From Lachnoanaerobaculum saburreum DSM 3986 (GTDB taxonomy: Bacteria > Bacillota > Clostridia > Lachnospirales > Lachnospiraceae), in assembly GCF_000185385.1 (NCBI RefSeq), contig NZ_GL622296.1:2355227-2419226 (forward strand): a DNA stretch of 64,000 bases, in the 5' to 3' direction. Shown here piece after piece: positions 27,602 to 39,555 of this stretch. A program made the translations under genes and the position numbers. The stretch's first letter is position 1. The number at the start of each line of letters is the position of its first letter. Under the pieces are notes generated by a model. That model saw only the letters and a program-made list of their open reading frames with translations. It did not search any database and was not told the DNA's origin.

Positions 27602-27991
27602 CTACTTTTCCGATTTGCTGTCAGTCTTTGCCTGGAACTTATCATTATTTACAATAAATCTCTTGTGGATGCCCTCACCGATAAGCCCTTTTTCATCATA
27701 TGCCTCTACCTTAAAGGTCAACTCTCTTCCGTCAATCTTTAGAAGCTCAGACTTTGCAACCACCTTCATTCCTACAGGTGTAGCGGATATATGCTTGATA
27801 TCTACTGCAATACCTACTGTAGTAAATCCCTCATCCAGTCTTTCATTTACACTCATAAACGATGACTCTTCCATCAATGCAATCATAACAGGTGTTGCGA
27901 ATACCTCCAAAAGCCCGCTGCCGATACCTGTTGCAGTTTTATCCTTAGTAACTACAGTTTCTCTTTGCCCTTTGATTCCTACTTCCAACAT
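27602..27991 (-). CDS. Hot-dog thioesterase (FlK-like)
   Basis: A 129-residue single-domain hot-dog protein. The blocks GSGLLEVFATPVMIALMEESS (about 24-44) and TVGIAVDIKHISATPVGM (about 58-75) match the family that includes fluoroacetyl-CoA thioesterase FlK; in Clostridia these are common general acyl-CoA thioesterases. The glutamate and threonine positions of the active site seem to be kept. The substrate is unknown. It has its own terminator and probably its own promoter. Confidence 0.8.
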   Translation of the reverse strand: MLEVGIKGQRETVVTKDKTATGIGSGLLEVFATPVMIALMEESSFMSVNERLDEGFTTVGIAVDIKHISATPVGMKVVAKSELLKIDGRELTFKVEAYDEKGLIGEGIHKRFIVNNDKFQAKTDSKSEK

Positions 27992-28106
27992 AAAACTCTC
28001 CTTTGCATAATCATATAGTTACACTATACTACTTTTGCAGGAATTTGAGTAATACTTTTTAAGAAATCTCAGCAATTTATCAATCACAATGTGATAAATG
28101 ATATAA

Positions 28107-29300
28107 CTACTTTAAAGCCGCCTCAATGTTTGCATCATTAATGTCCGTATCAATATCCGACTCACGAAGTTTTATAGGCTTTTTGAGAAGCCCTCTCAAA
28201 TAATCTCTGTCACCGTTTCTGTATTGACCTTCTTTTACCAATGTAAATCGTGATATATCCGGATCATAACTGTAATAATGGAATTCACTTCCATAGGTAC
28301 CATATTCACTGAAATCTACGGACAACAGTGTATTGTCATCAAAAACAAAGAAATCTCCTCCACTGTTGGTGACAAATCCGATAAGACGAGGCTTGTCATC
28401 TACAATACCGTAAATACCGTAAATCCCATAAAAATTCTCCCTTTTGGGCATAACTTTAACTATAAGCTCATCACGGTTGTCACCTGTGATATCCATTAAT
28501 TTAAATTTTGAAGTATCATCATGAAAGTCATGCAATATAGGTGAATATAAGCTTTTGTAGGAAGATGCAATGCCTTTAGACTCTTTAGTAATATTATGAT
28601 ATAGATCAATCCCCGGATCAGGCAGCTTTTCCACCGCTTCAGCAATATTTTCCAAAGTTACAGGAAAATCCATAATACTGTCTGAACTTAGTTTTACTCT
28701 GTTATTTTGTAATGAGTCCTTTGCAGAGGCAATCAATTCACTGTCTTTACCGTCATCTAACAATGTAAAATTGCAAATGGATGTATCATATGCCCAAATA
28801 CACGTATCATCCATATTGCATTCACTATAATCTTGAACAATGATATTATTATCAAGGAACAGATATGGACTATAGGACCCACTTTCAAAAATCTGTACAG
28901 CCTTACCGTTAAATATCTTGTAAATACGCATATATTGTACTACGGAATTAAAGAACCAATTTGTACGTCTTTTTAAAATTATTATTTCACTTTGTCCGTC
29001 ACCTGTAACATCTGCAAGAGTAAAATAATAAAAATTCAATATAGAGTCATCAATAGATTTGTAGGTATCTACATCCGGACTGTCATAAAACTCATCAACA
29101 CTACCTATTACACCTGTATTATAAAAATTTGTAAGGATATCTCTGTAAATTTTTTTATAATTATCATCACCGGTCACAGAATTTTGTGAAGCTTTTTGAA
29201 CCCCGTCTTTTATAACACCGGCAGAAAAAGGCGTTTGCAGAAAACCTGCAAAAATCGAAAAAACAATGGCGAACGGAACACTTAAAAATCTTTTTCTCAT
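28107..29300 (-). CDS. Exported protein with VCBS/FG-GAP-like repeats
   Basis: A 397-residue precursor with a Sec-type signal (MRKRF then a long hydrophobic core, about 6-30). The mature part holds repeated blocks of the form ADVTGDGQSEIIILK and MDITGDNRDELIVK, calcium-loop-like DxxGDGxxE motifs seen in VCBS/FG-GAP beta-propellers and in related Lachnospiraceae surface proteins. The start at 29300 is chosen because TAAGGAGGTATGT precedes it. No sorting signal is visible at the C-terminus. Function is unknown. Confidence 0.7.
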   Translation of the reverse strand: MRKRFLSVPFAIVFSIFAGFLQTPFSAGVIKDGVQKASQNSVTGDDNYKKIYRDILTNFYNTGVIGSVDEFYDSPDVDTYKSIDDSILNFYYFTLADVTGDGQSEIIILKRRTNWFFNSVVQYMRIYKIFNGKAVQIFESGSYSPYLFLDNNIIVQDYSECNMDDTCIWAYDTSICNFTLLDDGKDSELIASAKDSLQNNRVKLSSDSIMDFPVTLENIAEAVEKLPDPGIDLYHNITKESKGIASSYKSLYSPILHDFHDDTSKFKLMDITGDNRDELIVKVMPKRENFYGIYGIYGIVDDKPRLIGFVTNSGGDFFVFDDNTLLSVDFSEYGTYGSEFHYYSYDPDISRFTLVKEGQYRNGDRDYLRGLLKKPIKLRESDIDTDINDANIEAALK

Positions 29301-29597
29301 ACATACCTCCTTAAAGTACACTTTTACAATAGAGAATGATCAAATTAATTTTGCTCTAAACAATCAAAACATATACCACATCGCTATATTTTCATTGATA
29401 TTTTAAATATTCTCTTTTATCTATAATTTTTTCAATAATAACCTCTTACAATTATTATAAAATCACATACCGATAAAAATAATATGAATTTTCATATATT
29501 TATTTTAATAATATTCTATCATAGTTTAATAGTTAGGTCAACTCTCACAAATAATTAATATAAATTTCTATCTTTTTCTTTCTAAACGCTTATAATT
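29301..29597. other. AT-rich gap before the R-M locus
   Basis: A very AT-rich stretch between the exported-protein gene and the 3' end of hsdR. Apart from the ribosome site of the upstream gene I see no open frame, strong hairpin or tRNA. It may mark the edge of the inserted restriction-modification locus. Confidence 0.5.
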
Positions 29598-32500
29598 TTA
29601 TATACCCACAAAAATATCCACTATATCTCTTATTTTTTCCATTATAACAGTTTTCTTTTTTTCTCTGGCTCCCTGTCTTCTGGAAGTAGGTGGTATTATA
29701 CTGTCCAACTCATCTCCTGCATAATCCACATAACCCTTTGCAACAGCCTTTTCAATAAAATGATTTGAACCTGACTTTAGCTTTTCTTCTTCTATAAGTT
29801 TACTTATACTACTACTCTTTTGTTTCCTTGCAAAGGAATAGAATGACTCAAGTATATCCTCTGTATTCTTTAGTTCCGAAACTTTTGTACTGTTTATAAA
29901 ATCTATAATCAACTCTTCCTTGGATCTTGTTCCCAGACTTGATCGTATCACTCTACGAACATCTGATTTCAGATTCTCTATATCTTCACTTTCCTTAACT
30001 TTAGAAAGAATAAGTGCCAGAATATAATCAAGATTTATTTCATCAGTCTTTAGCAGGTCAATTTCAAATTCCACATCTGAAAAATCTACATTTGACTGCT
30101 CATTTCTCTCACTATTTCTTGAGTTGACAAGCCCTTCTCTTATATCCACATATGTACTCTTCATATCCTGCATCTGACGTTCGGAAATAATCTTCTCAAA
30201 ATTTTCAAACTCATCAAAGTTTTTCAAGATATTCTCAGCCCTTAACAGTTCACCAAAGAGTTCTACAAATTCTTTCTTATCTGCCTCCAGTTCTATCTCT
30301 GTAGGATCCGGGAATTTTGCAAGAATCTCATTACAAATCTCAGTATAACCCTTTATTCTCTTTCCACTCTCTTCATCACAAAAACCGTTTATATATTCAT
30401 CATAGCTTCTTTCTAAGATAACATTTACACTGTTTTCATCTCCGAAAGTTTTTATAGCATCCTTGGTAGCCTTTTCCAGATCTCTAAAGCATACAATATT
30501 ACCGAAAGCCTTTACCTTGTTTAGGATACGATTTGTCCTTGAAAAAGCCTGTATAAGTCCATGGTATCTAAGATTTTTATCTACAAACAAAGTGTTCATA
30601 GTAGGAGCATCAAATCCTGTCAAGAACATACCCACTACAATAAGTAAGTCCACTTCTCTTTGCTTTACTCTCTTTGATAGATCCTTATAGTAATTCTGAA
30701 ACTCATTCCCGGCTGTACTGAAGTTAGTGGTAAAGTAATTATTATAGTCACTGATAGCCTTGTCCAAAAATTCCTTTGCACCGGAGTCCATAGCGCCCGG
30801 ATTGAAGTCTTCTTCTGATATTTCTCCGATAGCCCTTTGTTCTTCATTCGCAACAAAGCTATATATCGTAGCCACCTTCAGCCTTTTATCCTCTGCCAAA
30901 TTACTTTGAAGCCTTTTAAATTCCTCATAATATAACTTTGCAGCATCTACACTTTGTACTGCAAGCATGGCATTAAATCCGCTAAGTCTTCTATCCTTTA
31001 AATTATACACTACATTTCTATGAGTCTTTGCATCAAATACTTCTAAGATATGCTTCGATATTTCTGTAATACGCTCAGGATGAAGAAGCATCTTCTTTTC
31101 CAACTTCTTAAGCTCTTTTTCATCATATTCTTTTTCTGCACTCTTAAACTTCGGCAAAATATTATTATAATCCACCTTAAACTTTAAAACCTTACCGTCA
31201 CGTATGGCATCTGTTATAACATAGCTATGAAGCTGTGCACCAAATATTCCTGTAGTTGTATCCCCTCCAAGTGAGTTCTCAACAAATATAGGTGTTCCTG
31301 TAAATCCGAACTGATAGTACTTTTTGAATGCCTTCCTTATATTCTTTTGTGCATCACCAAATTGTGAACGATGACATTCATCAAATATAAGTACACATTG
31401 CTTATCATAGATTTCATGTGTAGGATTTTTCTTAACAAACTCATTTAACTTCTGTATAGTTGTTACCACTATTCTATTGTCTTTTTTCTCAATGCATTTT
31501 TTCAATTCCTTTGTATCTTTACTGCCGTTCACACTGTCGGGCTGAAATCTTTGATACTCCTTCATTGTCTGGAAATCAAGGTCTTTTCTGTCCACCACAA
31601 AAAACACCTTATCAATAAATTCAAGCTCTGTAGCAAGTCTTGCAGCCTTAAATGAAGTTAAGGTCTTTCCTGAACCTGTAGTATGCCATATAAAGCCACC
31701 GGCTTCCACTCTTCCATATTTTTTTGACTCATAACTTGACCTTATCTTCCAAAGTATTCTTTCTGTAGCCGCTATCTGATATGGACGCATTATAAGCAAA
31801 GTATTAGTTACATCAAATACACAGTACTTTATAAGTACTTCAAGAATAACTCTCTTTTCAAAGAAGGTTCTTGTAAAATCATCCAAATCTCTTATCACTT
31901 TATTCTTTGCATCTGCCCACTCACAGGTAAACTCATAATTACCTTTACTTTGGTTAAGTGTATTTGCAAAATATCTGGTATATGTACCGTTTGATATAAC
32001 AAAAATCTGTACATACTTATATAGAGAACTCTCTATATTGAAACTCTCCTTGCTATATCTATGTATCTGATTGAATGCCTCATGAATGTTTACACCACGC
32101 TTTTTCAACTCTATATGCACTAACGGCAACCCGTTTACCAGTACTGTGACATCATAACGATTACTATGACTTCCTTCCTGCTTTATCTGGTTGACAACCT
32201 GCAAGCAGTTTTTATAAATATTTGTCTTATCTATTATCTTTATATTTTGCAAATGGCCGTCATCAAAAGTAAAATCATATATATGATTTTCCTGTACTTT
32301 CCTAGTCTTTTCTATCATAGTATCATTTGGAGTATCTAAGTATTCTCTTAAAAATCTACTCCACTCATCTTTTGAAAATGTGACATCATTTAATTTTTCT
32401 ATCTGCTTTTTCAGATTGACATATAAATCCTCATTTGTTTTTGCAAACAATCTTTCATATCCCTGTGAAACCAAATTATTGATCATGTTATTTTCAAGTT

Positions 32501-32618
32501 CTGCTTCACTCTGATAACTTCGGGCATCCTGCATCCTTGTCTTTTCAAACTTAGCCAAAATAATACCATTTGTCATCTCAGCAATAGCGGATGTGGAATA
32601 AATTTGTTTTTCTTGCAT
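29598..32618 (-). CDS. hsdR: Type I restriction enzyme, HsdR subunit
   Basis: The 1006-residue motor and nuclease subunit. An N-terminal nuclease domain has the PD-(D/E)xK element VHIELKKRG (about 171-179). The superfamily 2 helicase part follows: Walker A HTTGSGKTLTSF (about 314-325), motif II FDECHRSQFG, motif III GFTGTP, and later GMFLTGFDAPTMNTLF and QAFSRTNR. A helical C-terminal region contacts the methylase. Length and order are normal, with no frameshift. CGGAGG precedes the ATG. A terminator at 32642-32680 separates it from the upstream genes of the locus, so it likely has its own promoter. Confidence 0.94.
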   Translation of the reverse strand: MQEKQIYSTSAIAEMTNGIILAKFEKTRMQDARSYQSEAELENNMINNLVSQGYERLFAKTNEDLYVNLKKQIEKLNDVTFSKDEWSRFLREYLDTPNDTMIEKTRKVQENHIYDFTFDDGHLQNIKIIDKTNIYKNCLQVVNQIKQEGSHSNRYDVTVLVNGLPLVHIELKKRGVNIHEAFNQIHRYSKESFNIESSLYKYVQIFVISNGTYTRYFANTLNQSKGNYEFTCEWADAKNKVIRDLDDFTRTFFEKRVILEVLIKYCVFDVTNTLLIMRPYQIAATERILWKIRSSYESKKYGRVEAGGFIWHTTGSGKTLTSFKAARLATELEFIDKVFFVVDRKDLDFQTMKEYQRFQPDSVNGSKDTKELKKCIEKKDNRIVVTTIQKLNEFVKKNPTHEIYDKQCVLIFDECHRSQFGDAQKNIRKAFKKYYQFGFTGTPIFVENSLGGDTTTGIFGAQLHSYVITDAIRDGKVLKFKVDYNNILPKFKSAEKEYDEKELKKLEKKMLLHPERITEISKHILEVFDAKTHRNVVYNLKDRRLSGFNAMLAVQSVDAAKLYYEEFKRLQSNLAEDKRLKVATIYSFVANEEQRAIGEISEEDFNPGAMDSGAKEFLDKAISDYNNYFTTNFSTAGNEFQNYYKDLSKRVKQREVDLLIVVGMFLTGFDAPTMNTLFVDKNLRYHGLIQAFSRTNRILNKVKAFGNIVCFRDLEKATKDAIKTFGDENSVNVILERSYDEYINGFCDEESGKRIKGYTEICNEILAKFPDPTEIELEADKKEFVELFGELLRAENILKNFDEFENFEKIISERQMQDMKSTYVDIREGLVNSRNSERNEQSNVDFSDVEFEIDLLKTDEINLDYILALILSKVKESEDIENLKSDVRRVIRSSLGTRSKEELIIDFINSTKVSELKNTEDILESFYSFARKQKSSSISKLIEEEKLKSGSNHFIEKAVAKGYVDYAGDELDSIIPPTSRRQGAREKKKTVIMEKIRDIVDIFVGI

Positions 32619-32641
32619 ATTACCTCCGAATAAACTCTTAC

Positions 32642-32680
32642 AAAAAACTCCACCTCTTTTATTACATGGTGGAGTTTTTT
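32642..32680 (-). terminator. Strong hairpin between the TA-like pair and hsdR
   Basis: AAAAAACTCCACC (32642-32654) and GGTGGAGTTTTTT (32668-32680) are exact complements with a T-run on both strands. It lies 12 bases past the 143-residue ORF and 24 bases before the hsdR start, so it should uncouple hsdR from the rest of the locus. Confidence 0.85.
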
Positions 32681-32692
32681 GGTATCTTAAAA

Positions 32693-33124
32693 TTATTTTT
32701 TTACTTTATTATTGATACTGATAAACTCATTCATGTCTATACAATATCTCTTGAGTTTTTTATTTTCTTTCATTAAAGAAATTTTATCAGCTATCTTTTC
32801 TCTTATATCTATAGGAATTGCCCTACCATTTAACTTACTTATATCAACATCTTCACTTATTTTCAAGATATACGACTTGGTACAATCAATAAACGACGGA
32901 ACCCTAAGTTTACACTCTAACTGTTCTTCTCCAATTATAAGATAATAATCTTCATTTGGATTTCCTTCTTCTGAATATACTTTGTACTCTTTTCCCATTA
33001 TTGAAGATATGGAATACAATTCCAATGTACTACCTTCAAAACTACCTATAAAGTGTTGATGAACATTCGTATTTCCTATCGGGTCATTAGGATACTTTAT
33101 TCTACAAATTATAATATCCATCAT
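32693..33124 (-). CDS. Putative toxin partner of the Panacea protein
   Basis: A 143-residue protein I cannot place firmly in a family. It begins MMDIIICRIKYPND and is mostly strand-rich; the stretch LECKLRVPSFIDCTKSYIL recalls the core of PemK/MazF-like folds but this is weak. It starts inside the stop of the Panacea gene (ATGA overlap), the usual coupling of antitoxin-toxin pairs. A lysine-rich helix ends it. Its role as toxin is inferred from the neighbour and the overlap only. Confidence 0.55.
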   Translation of the reverse strand: MMDIIICRIKYPNDPIGNTNVHQHFIGSFEGSTLELYSISSIMGKEYKVYSEEGNPNEDYYLIIGEEQLECKLRVPSFIDCTKSYILKISEDVDISKLNGRAIPIDIREKIADKISLMKENKKLKRYCIDMNEFISINNKVKK

Positions 33125-33732
33125 GAAAATACAAGTTCTCCCTCTATGCTCTCAACAAAAATAGGTTCTTTTTGCAAATCCACCTTTTCCAGCTGTTCTA
33201 CCACCTCATCAGACATATCCAAATTGTCCTTATCGTAGTAATATATATTGTCACCTATCTTTTCCATAGAAATTCTTTCAAAATCCATATCTTTATATGT
33301 TTCATAAAGGCATTTCATAAAATTTCTTTCTTTAGGTGAGATATTTTCAAATATTATTTTTTCATTTCGCCCTACTTCTTGCCATATACTATGTGTATGT
33401 GTTTCTTCTGATAATTCTCTTGCGGTCTTATTTGCATATACAAAATTTACTATTTGCAATATCTTGAGTATATGTTGATTTATAATATCAGCAGCATCGT
33501 CATAGTGACAACCTAATTCCTCATACCTATAAGCTATATATATTTCTCTTGATACAGGACCGTTATCCCACTTTTCAAAAACACAGTTTGTCAAGTTCTG
33601 ATTTGTTATAGCATAATACATAAGATGTGAAAAATATAATAGCTTATTTAATTTGGTATTCTCATCAATATACCCGTCACGCAATACAGGATTTTTGATA
33701 AGAAACCACTTTGCCAAATCTTTTATTGTCAT
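33121..33732 (-). CDS. Panacea-domain (SocA/DUF4065-like) putative antitoxin
   Basis: A 203-residue protein with the Panacea fold, formerly DUF4065: KLNKLLYFSHLMYYA (about 28-42) and FEKWDNGPVSREIYIAY (about 53-69) are its hallmarks. Panacea proteins neutralise a wide range of toxins encoded next door, and SocA in Caulobacter is a proteolytic adaptor of the same kind. GGGGTAGG precedes the ATG. It lies between hsdS and hsdR and overlaps the next gene by four bases, so it likely forms a two-gene defence or addiction module inside the R-M locus. Confidence 0.82.
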   Translation of the reverse strand: MTIKDLAKWFLIKNPVLRDGYIDENTKLNKLLYFSHLMYYAITNQNLTNCVFEKWDNGPVSREIYIAYRYEELGCHYDDAADIINQHILKILQIVNFVYANKTARELSEETHTHSIWQEVGRNEKIIFENISPKERNFMKCLYETYKDMDFERISMEKIGDNIYYYDKDNLDMSDEVVEQLEKVDLQKEPIFVESIEGELVFS

Positions 33733-33787
33733 ATCCTACCCCTCAATACTCCCTACTCTCATCGCTACATTAGAATTATAGCATATA

Positions 33788-35698
<1,911 letters not shown>

Positions 35699-35718
<20 letters not shown>

Positions 35719-35971
35719 CTTTTTTTGCTATACTATGTATACTGTTTATCTGTGCAAGACAGTCTTTATCTCTAAATTTAGTACCTCGAATAGAACGAAC
35801 TCTGTAGCCAATAGAGGGTATCATATCCAAATTATAGTATGCGACCTGCTTTCTCTGTACTTTATCAGGAATCGCACCATGCTTAGTGGTTGTCAACTTA
35901 TAGTTTACTACCACAACATTCTCATCCAATTTACCGTCCTCTGTGTTATATATAATAATATCATTCACCAT
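35699..35971 (-). pseudogene. RhuM-family remnant
   Basis: The 90-residue frame starts [14 protein letters not shown] like RhuM (virulence RhuM family), then jumps straight to LDENVVVVNYKLTTT and YYNLDMIPSIGYRVRSIRGTKFR, blocks that in full-length RhuM come after a DNA-binding region. The region in between (roughly 45 residues) and the whole C-terminal half are missing, so it is an internally deleted remnant. RhuM genes often sit inside type I R-M loci. It overlaps both hsdM and hsdS by 11 and 20 bases, which still allows coupled translation of hsdS. Confidence 0.7.
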
Positions 35972-37538
35972 CTTCCAGCTCCTTCACTATCACATCTATA
36001 GCGGCTCTAAGCTCGTCGATTTTCTTTACAGTCTTTGCTATCTCCTCATTCAATACCTTTATATCAATGACTTCCCTTGTATCCTCTTTTTCAACATATG
36101 TAGATACCGACAGATTATAGTCATTATCCTCTATATACTTTTTATCTACATACTTTGCAAAGTACTCTTTATCCTTTCTTTCTCTGAAGGTATTCAATAT
36201 TGACTCAATATTTTTCTCTTCCAAAACATTATTGTTTGTTTCTTTTTTGAACTCCTTGCTTGCATCTATAAATAATACCTTATTCTCTGTCTTATTTTTT
36301 GCCATCACAAGGACACAGGTAGCTATAGAAGTTCCAAAGAAAAGATTTTCAGGGAGCTGTATCACACAATCAATAAAATTATTATCCACTAAATACTGTC
36401 GAATGGTCTTCTCCGCACCTTTTCTATAAAATATTCCCGGAAAGCATACAATGGCCGCACGGCCTTTGCTTGAAAGATAACTTAGTGAATGCATTATAAA
36501 TGCATAATCAGCATAAGACTTCGGGGCAAGCTTTCCGGCAGGAGCAAATCTCTCATCATTTATAAGAGTCGGATCTCCATCTCCTACCCACTTTATAGAA
36601 TAAGGCGGATTTGAAACAATAGCATCAAAAGGTTTTTCATCATTGTGTAGAGGATTTAAGAGTGTATCGCCTCTTTTAATAGAAAAGTTATTGTAGTTTA
36701 CATTGTGAAGAAACATATTCATACGTGCAAGGTTGAAGTTTGTCATATTTATTTCCTGACCGAAAAATCCCTCTTCTATGATATGTTCTTCAAACTGCTT
36801 TTTCATCTGTAAAATTAAAGACCCGCTGCCACATGTTGGGTCATAAACCTTGTTTATACTTGTCTTTCCGTCCATCACAAGTCTTGCAAGCAGCTTTGAC
36901 ACAGTCTGTGGAGTAAAGAACTCGCCACCTGATTTTCCTGCATTACTTGCATAATTTGAAATCAAGTATTCATAGGCATCACCGAAGGCATCTATGTCAT
37001 TACTTTGAAAGTCATTGAAATCAATCTCTGCAATACCTTTTAATATATCACACAGTCTTTTATTCTTTTCTACAACAGTTGCTCCCAATCTGTCACTGGT
37101 AGTGTCAAGGTCTTTGAACAGTCCCTTTATAGCCTCCTCTGACAAAAAACCTATGGCACTTCCCTCTATTGCATTAAATATATTTGCCAAGTCGGTGTTT
37201 AAATTTTCATTGTTTCCTGCATTCGCCACTACATTTTCAAAGAGTTGACTTGGCAATATGAAAAATCCCTTATCTTCCACTGTTCCGGGTCTAAAATCTC
37301 TATCTGCCTCTTCGTCAGAAATCTTGGCATAGTCGAAAGCGGTGTCACCTGCTTCATGCTCAGCCTTATTGAAAAACTCTGTAATATTCTCAGAAATGAA
37401 CCTGTAGAACAGGTTTCCAAGTATATACTGTTTAAAATCCCATCCGTCTACAGCACCACGTACATCATCAGCAATTGCCCAAATTTTTCTATGCAACTCC
37501 GCCCTTTGTTTGCTCTCTCTATTTTCAATATCCGACAT
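35961..37538 (-). CDS. hsdM: Type I restriction enzyme, HsdM methyltransferase
   Basis: A 525-residue adenine-N6 methyltransferase subunit. An N-terminal helical HsdM domain ([22 protein letters not shown]) is followed by the catalytic fold: motif [14 protein letters not shown], then the [18 protein letters not shown] block, and motif [15 protein letters not shown]-terminal helical tail probably contacts HsdS. The start at 37538 uses GTGAGG; twelve upstream in-frame codons have no ribosome site. It is the first gene of the locus. With HsdS it makes the modification enzyme, and with HsdR the restriction enzyme. Confidence 0.94.
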   Translation of the reverse strand: MSDIENRESKQRAELHRKIWAIADDVRGAVDGWDFKQYILGNLFYRFISENITEFFNKAEHEAGDTAFDYAKISDEEADRDFRPGTVEDKGFFILPSQLFENVVANAGNNENLNTDLANIFNAIEGSAIGFLSEEAIKGLFKDLDTTSDRLGATVVEKNKRLCDILKGIAEIDFNDFQSNDIDAFGDAYEYLISNYASNAGKSGGEFFTPQTVSKLLARLVMDGKTSINKVYDPTCGSGSLILQMKKQFEEHIIEEGFFGQEINMTNFNLARMNMFLHNVNYNNFSIKRGDTLLNPLHNDEKPFDAIVSNPPYSIKWVGDGDPTLINDERFAPAGKLAPKSYADYAFIMHSLSYLSSKGRAAIVCFPGIFYRKGAEKTIRQYLVDNNFIDCVIQLPENLFFGTSIATCVLVMAKNKTENKVLFIDASKEFKKETNNNVLEEKNIESILNTFRERKDKEYFAKYVDKKYIEDNDYNLSVSTYVEKEDTREVIDIKVLNEEIAKTVKKIDELRAAIDVIVKELEDGE

Positions 37539-37589
37539 ATTTACCTCACTAAAAATTTTCTTACAGTATAACAAATTTTATTAAAAATA

Positions 37590-38387
37590 TCACTGTTTCC
37601 TCCACGTCTTACTCGGAGGGATACCGAAATATTTTTTATACAACCTGCTGAAGTAAAGCGGATCCTGATAACCTACATTTATGGCGACTTCCGTAACCGA
37701 CATTCCGTCAAGCAACATCTTTGCCGCCTTTCTGAGACGAAGTCTTATAAGATAATCAATAGGTCTTATATTATAGATTTTATTAAATGTATATGAAAAA
37801 TGTGTCTTATTCATTTTTGCGGCAAGAGCCAAATCTTCAAGTCTCAGACTCTTTTGATATGAGCTTTCCATCAATTCTATAGCATTTTCAATCTGCATTA
37901 TTTCCTTATCAGGCATATGATAACAAAAAGAGCTTAGTATCAGCTGTCCGGCTATCATCCTGCTTCTGATTTGATCGTCAAAGCTTGCACTGTTTGCACA
38001 TTTTTTAAGCTTAAACAGTAATTCAGATGTGTTCTCCTTATTAAATTCACTTATTTCGTATGCCGTATTCATTATATCACTGCATCCGTGCCACGGATTT
38101 TCAGGATCGTAATAGATATTTAAATGCACAAAAGGTACATCCGAAACTACACAAAAATCTATTTTCTGATTTCCGGCACCATGTACTATCGTATTTTCAT
38201 CAGCCTTGAAACTCTCACCATTAAATTGTATCAAAGCCTCTCCGGATAAAGTATAGATAAATGCGGAGTGAATTGTATCATATGATATATGCATTCCCAC
38301 ATCCTTACTCTGTAGAGAAATTCCCGTGATAAAATATTTCCTCGCACTGTACTCTTTTTGACAACTTATTAAGAAATCCTTTTCCAT
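37590..38387 (-). CDS. AraC-family regulator next to the siderophore operon
   Basis: A 265-residue regulator with an N-terminal cupin-like sensing domain (about 25-130) and a C-terminal double helix-turn-helix (about 165-265): LRLEDLALAAKMNKTHFSYTFNKI and MSVTEVAINVGYQDPLYFSRLYKKYFGIPP. It is divergent from the siderophore transport operon, the usual position of AraC activators that sense a ferri-siderophore. A spaced inverted repeat (TATGGA...TCCATA, 38400-38429) just before its start is a possible binding site. Confidence 0.86.
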   Translation of the reverse strand: MEKDFLISCQKEYSARKYFITGISLQSKDVGMHISYDTIHSAFIYTLSGEALIQFNGESFKADENTIVHGAGNQKIDFCVVSDVPFVHLNIYYDPENPWHGCSDIMNTAYEISEFNKENTSELLFKLKKCANSASFDDQIRSRMIAGQLILSSFCYHMPDKEIMQIENAIELMESSYQKSLRLEDLALAAKMNKTHFSYTFNKIYNIRPIDYLIRLRLRKAAKMLLDGMSVTEVAINVGYQDPLYFSRLYKKYFGIPPSKTWRKQ

Positions 38388-38399
38388 AATACACCTTTC

Positions 38400-38429
38400 T
38401 ATGGATTATATTTTTAATAATAGTCCATA
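38400..38429. promoter_or_regulatory. Candidate operator between araC-type gene and ABC operon
   Basis: TATGGA (38400-38405) and TCCATA (38424-38429) are complementary and enclose an AT-rich core. The spot is 12 bases before the AraC gene start, suited to autoregulation. The arms are short, so chance is possible. Confidence 0.3.
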
Positions 38430-38523
38430 TCTTTATATTATACTATATTGAAATTTAATTAAATGCAACTATAATTTATATGCTGTTAGTAGTATCTAAC
38501 CATTTTAAAAAGAAAGGATTCTT

Positions 38524-39555
38524 ATGACAAGGAATAAGACCGATATAAAGTTTAATATATTATTGATTGTGCTTTTTATAGCCTTGACAGCCTCACTGCT
38601 TTCAGGTATATCTCTCGGCGCTGTAAGAATAAGCCTGAAAGATACCTACTCCACCATACAATCAAATCTCTTCCATATGAGTGTGGAAGACTTATCAAAA
38701 TCTACTATGGCTATTGTATGGAATATAAGAATACCCAGAGTGATTATGGGGCTTATAGCAGGTGTGGGGCTGGCACTCTGCGGAACGGTGATGCAGACCA
38801 CTGTAAATAACCCTATTTCAGAACCGTATATTCTAGGTATCTCTGCCGGCGCCACATTCGGTGCAACATTCTTTATAATACTTGGACTTAAATCAATGAC
38901 CGGAATAGGTGCATTCTTCGGCTCTGTTATATCCACAGCCATAGTTATGTTCATCGCATCCATAGGTAAAAAGATTACTACAACGAGCCTGATACTCTCA
39001 GGTGCTGTTGTAAACGCTTTATTCAGTGCATTTTCAAACTTCATCATATCCATAGGAGCAAACTCCGACAGTATGATGACTATCAAGTTTTGGACTATGG
39101 GATCACTGGCAAGTGCAAAATGGGCAGATATTCTTCTTCCGCTTTTTGTGGTACTCATCTCACTTATCTTTTTTATGACACAGTACCGCACAATGAATAC
39201 TATGCTTATGGGAGATGAAGTGGCAATAACACTTGGAATAAACCTTCAAAGTTACAGGCTTATATATATGCTGTTTATATCAATGATTACAGGAGTTCTT
39301 GTAGCAAAATGCGGAATTATAGGTTTTGTAGGACTTATCACCCCACATATATCACGCATTCTGATCGGCACCGACCACAAAAAAATAATTCCGCTCTCGG
39401 CTATGCTTGGAAGTCTGTTTGTGCTGTGGGCCGATATACTTGCCAGATGCCTTATAGACAAGGCGGAGTTACCTATAGGTATATTTACCTCACTGGTCGG
39501 CGGACCTTTCTTTATATATATTGTTATAAAAAATCAGAAAGGCGGTCAAAGATAA
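38524..39555 (+). CDS. Iron-siderophore ABC transporter permease (FecCD family)
   Basis: A 343-residue membrane protein with nine to ten membrane spans of the FecCD/BtuC type II importer fold. Signatures: RIPRVIMGLIAGVGLALCGTVMQTTVNNPISEPYILGISAGA (residues about 55-100, read in parts) and GIIGFVGLITPHISR near residue 265, the loop that meets the ATPase. It is the first gene of a four-gene operon; its stop overlaps the ATPase start (TAATG). A single permease gene suggests a homodimer. Confidence 0.92.
   Translation: MTRNKTDIKFNILLIVLFIALTASLLSGISLGAVRISLKDTYSTIQSNLFHMSVEDLSKSTMAIVWNIRIPRVIMGLIAGVGLALCGTVMQTTVNNPISEPYILGISAGATFGATFFIILGLKSMTGIGAFFGSVISTAIVMFIASIGKKITTTSLILSGAVVNALFSAFSNFIISIGANSDSMMTIKFWTMGSLASAKWADILLPLFVVLISLIFFMTQYRTMNTMLMGDEVAITLGINLQSYRLIYMLFISMITGVLVAKCGIIGFVGLITPHISRILIGTDHKKIIPLSAMLGSLFVLWADILARCLIDKAELPIGIFTSLVGGPFFIYIVIKNQKGGQR

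Noticed and set aside
38646-39191. Long minus-strand frame of 181 codons inside the FecCD permease gene
   Set aside because: It is a shadow of the permease: no ribosome site, no recognisable domain, and the plus-strand gene is unambiguous.
39309-39554. N-terminal extension of the siderophore ATPase frame
   Set aside because: It lies within the permease gene in another frame; the ATG at 39555 overlapping the permease stop gives the normal ATPase length.
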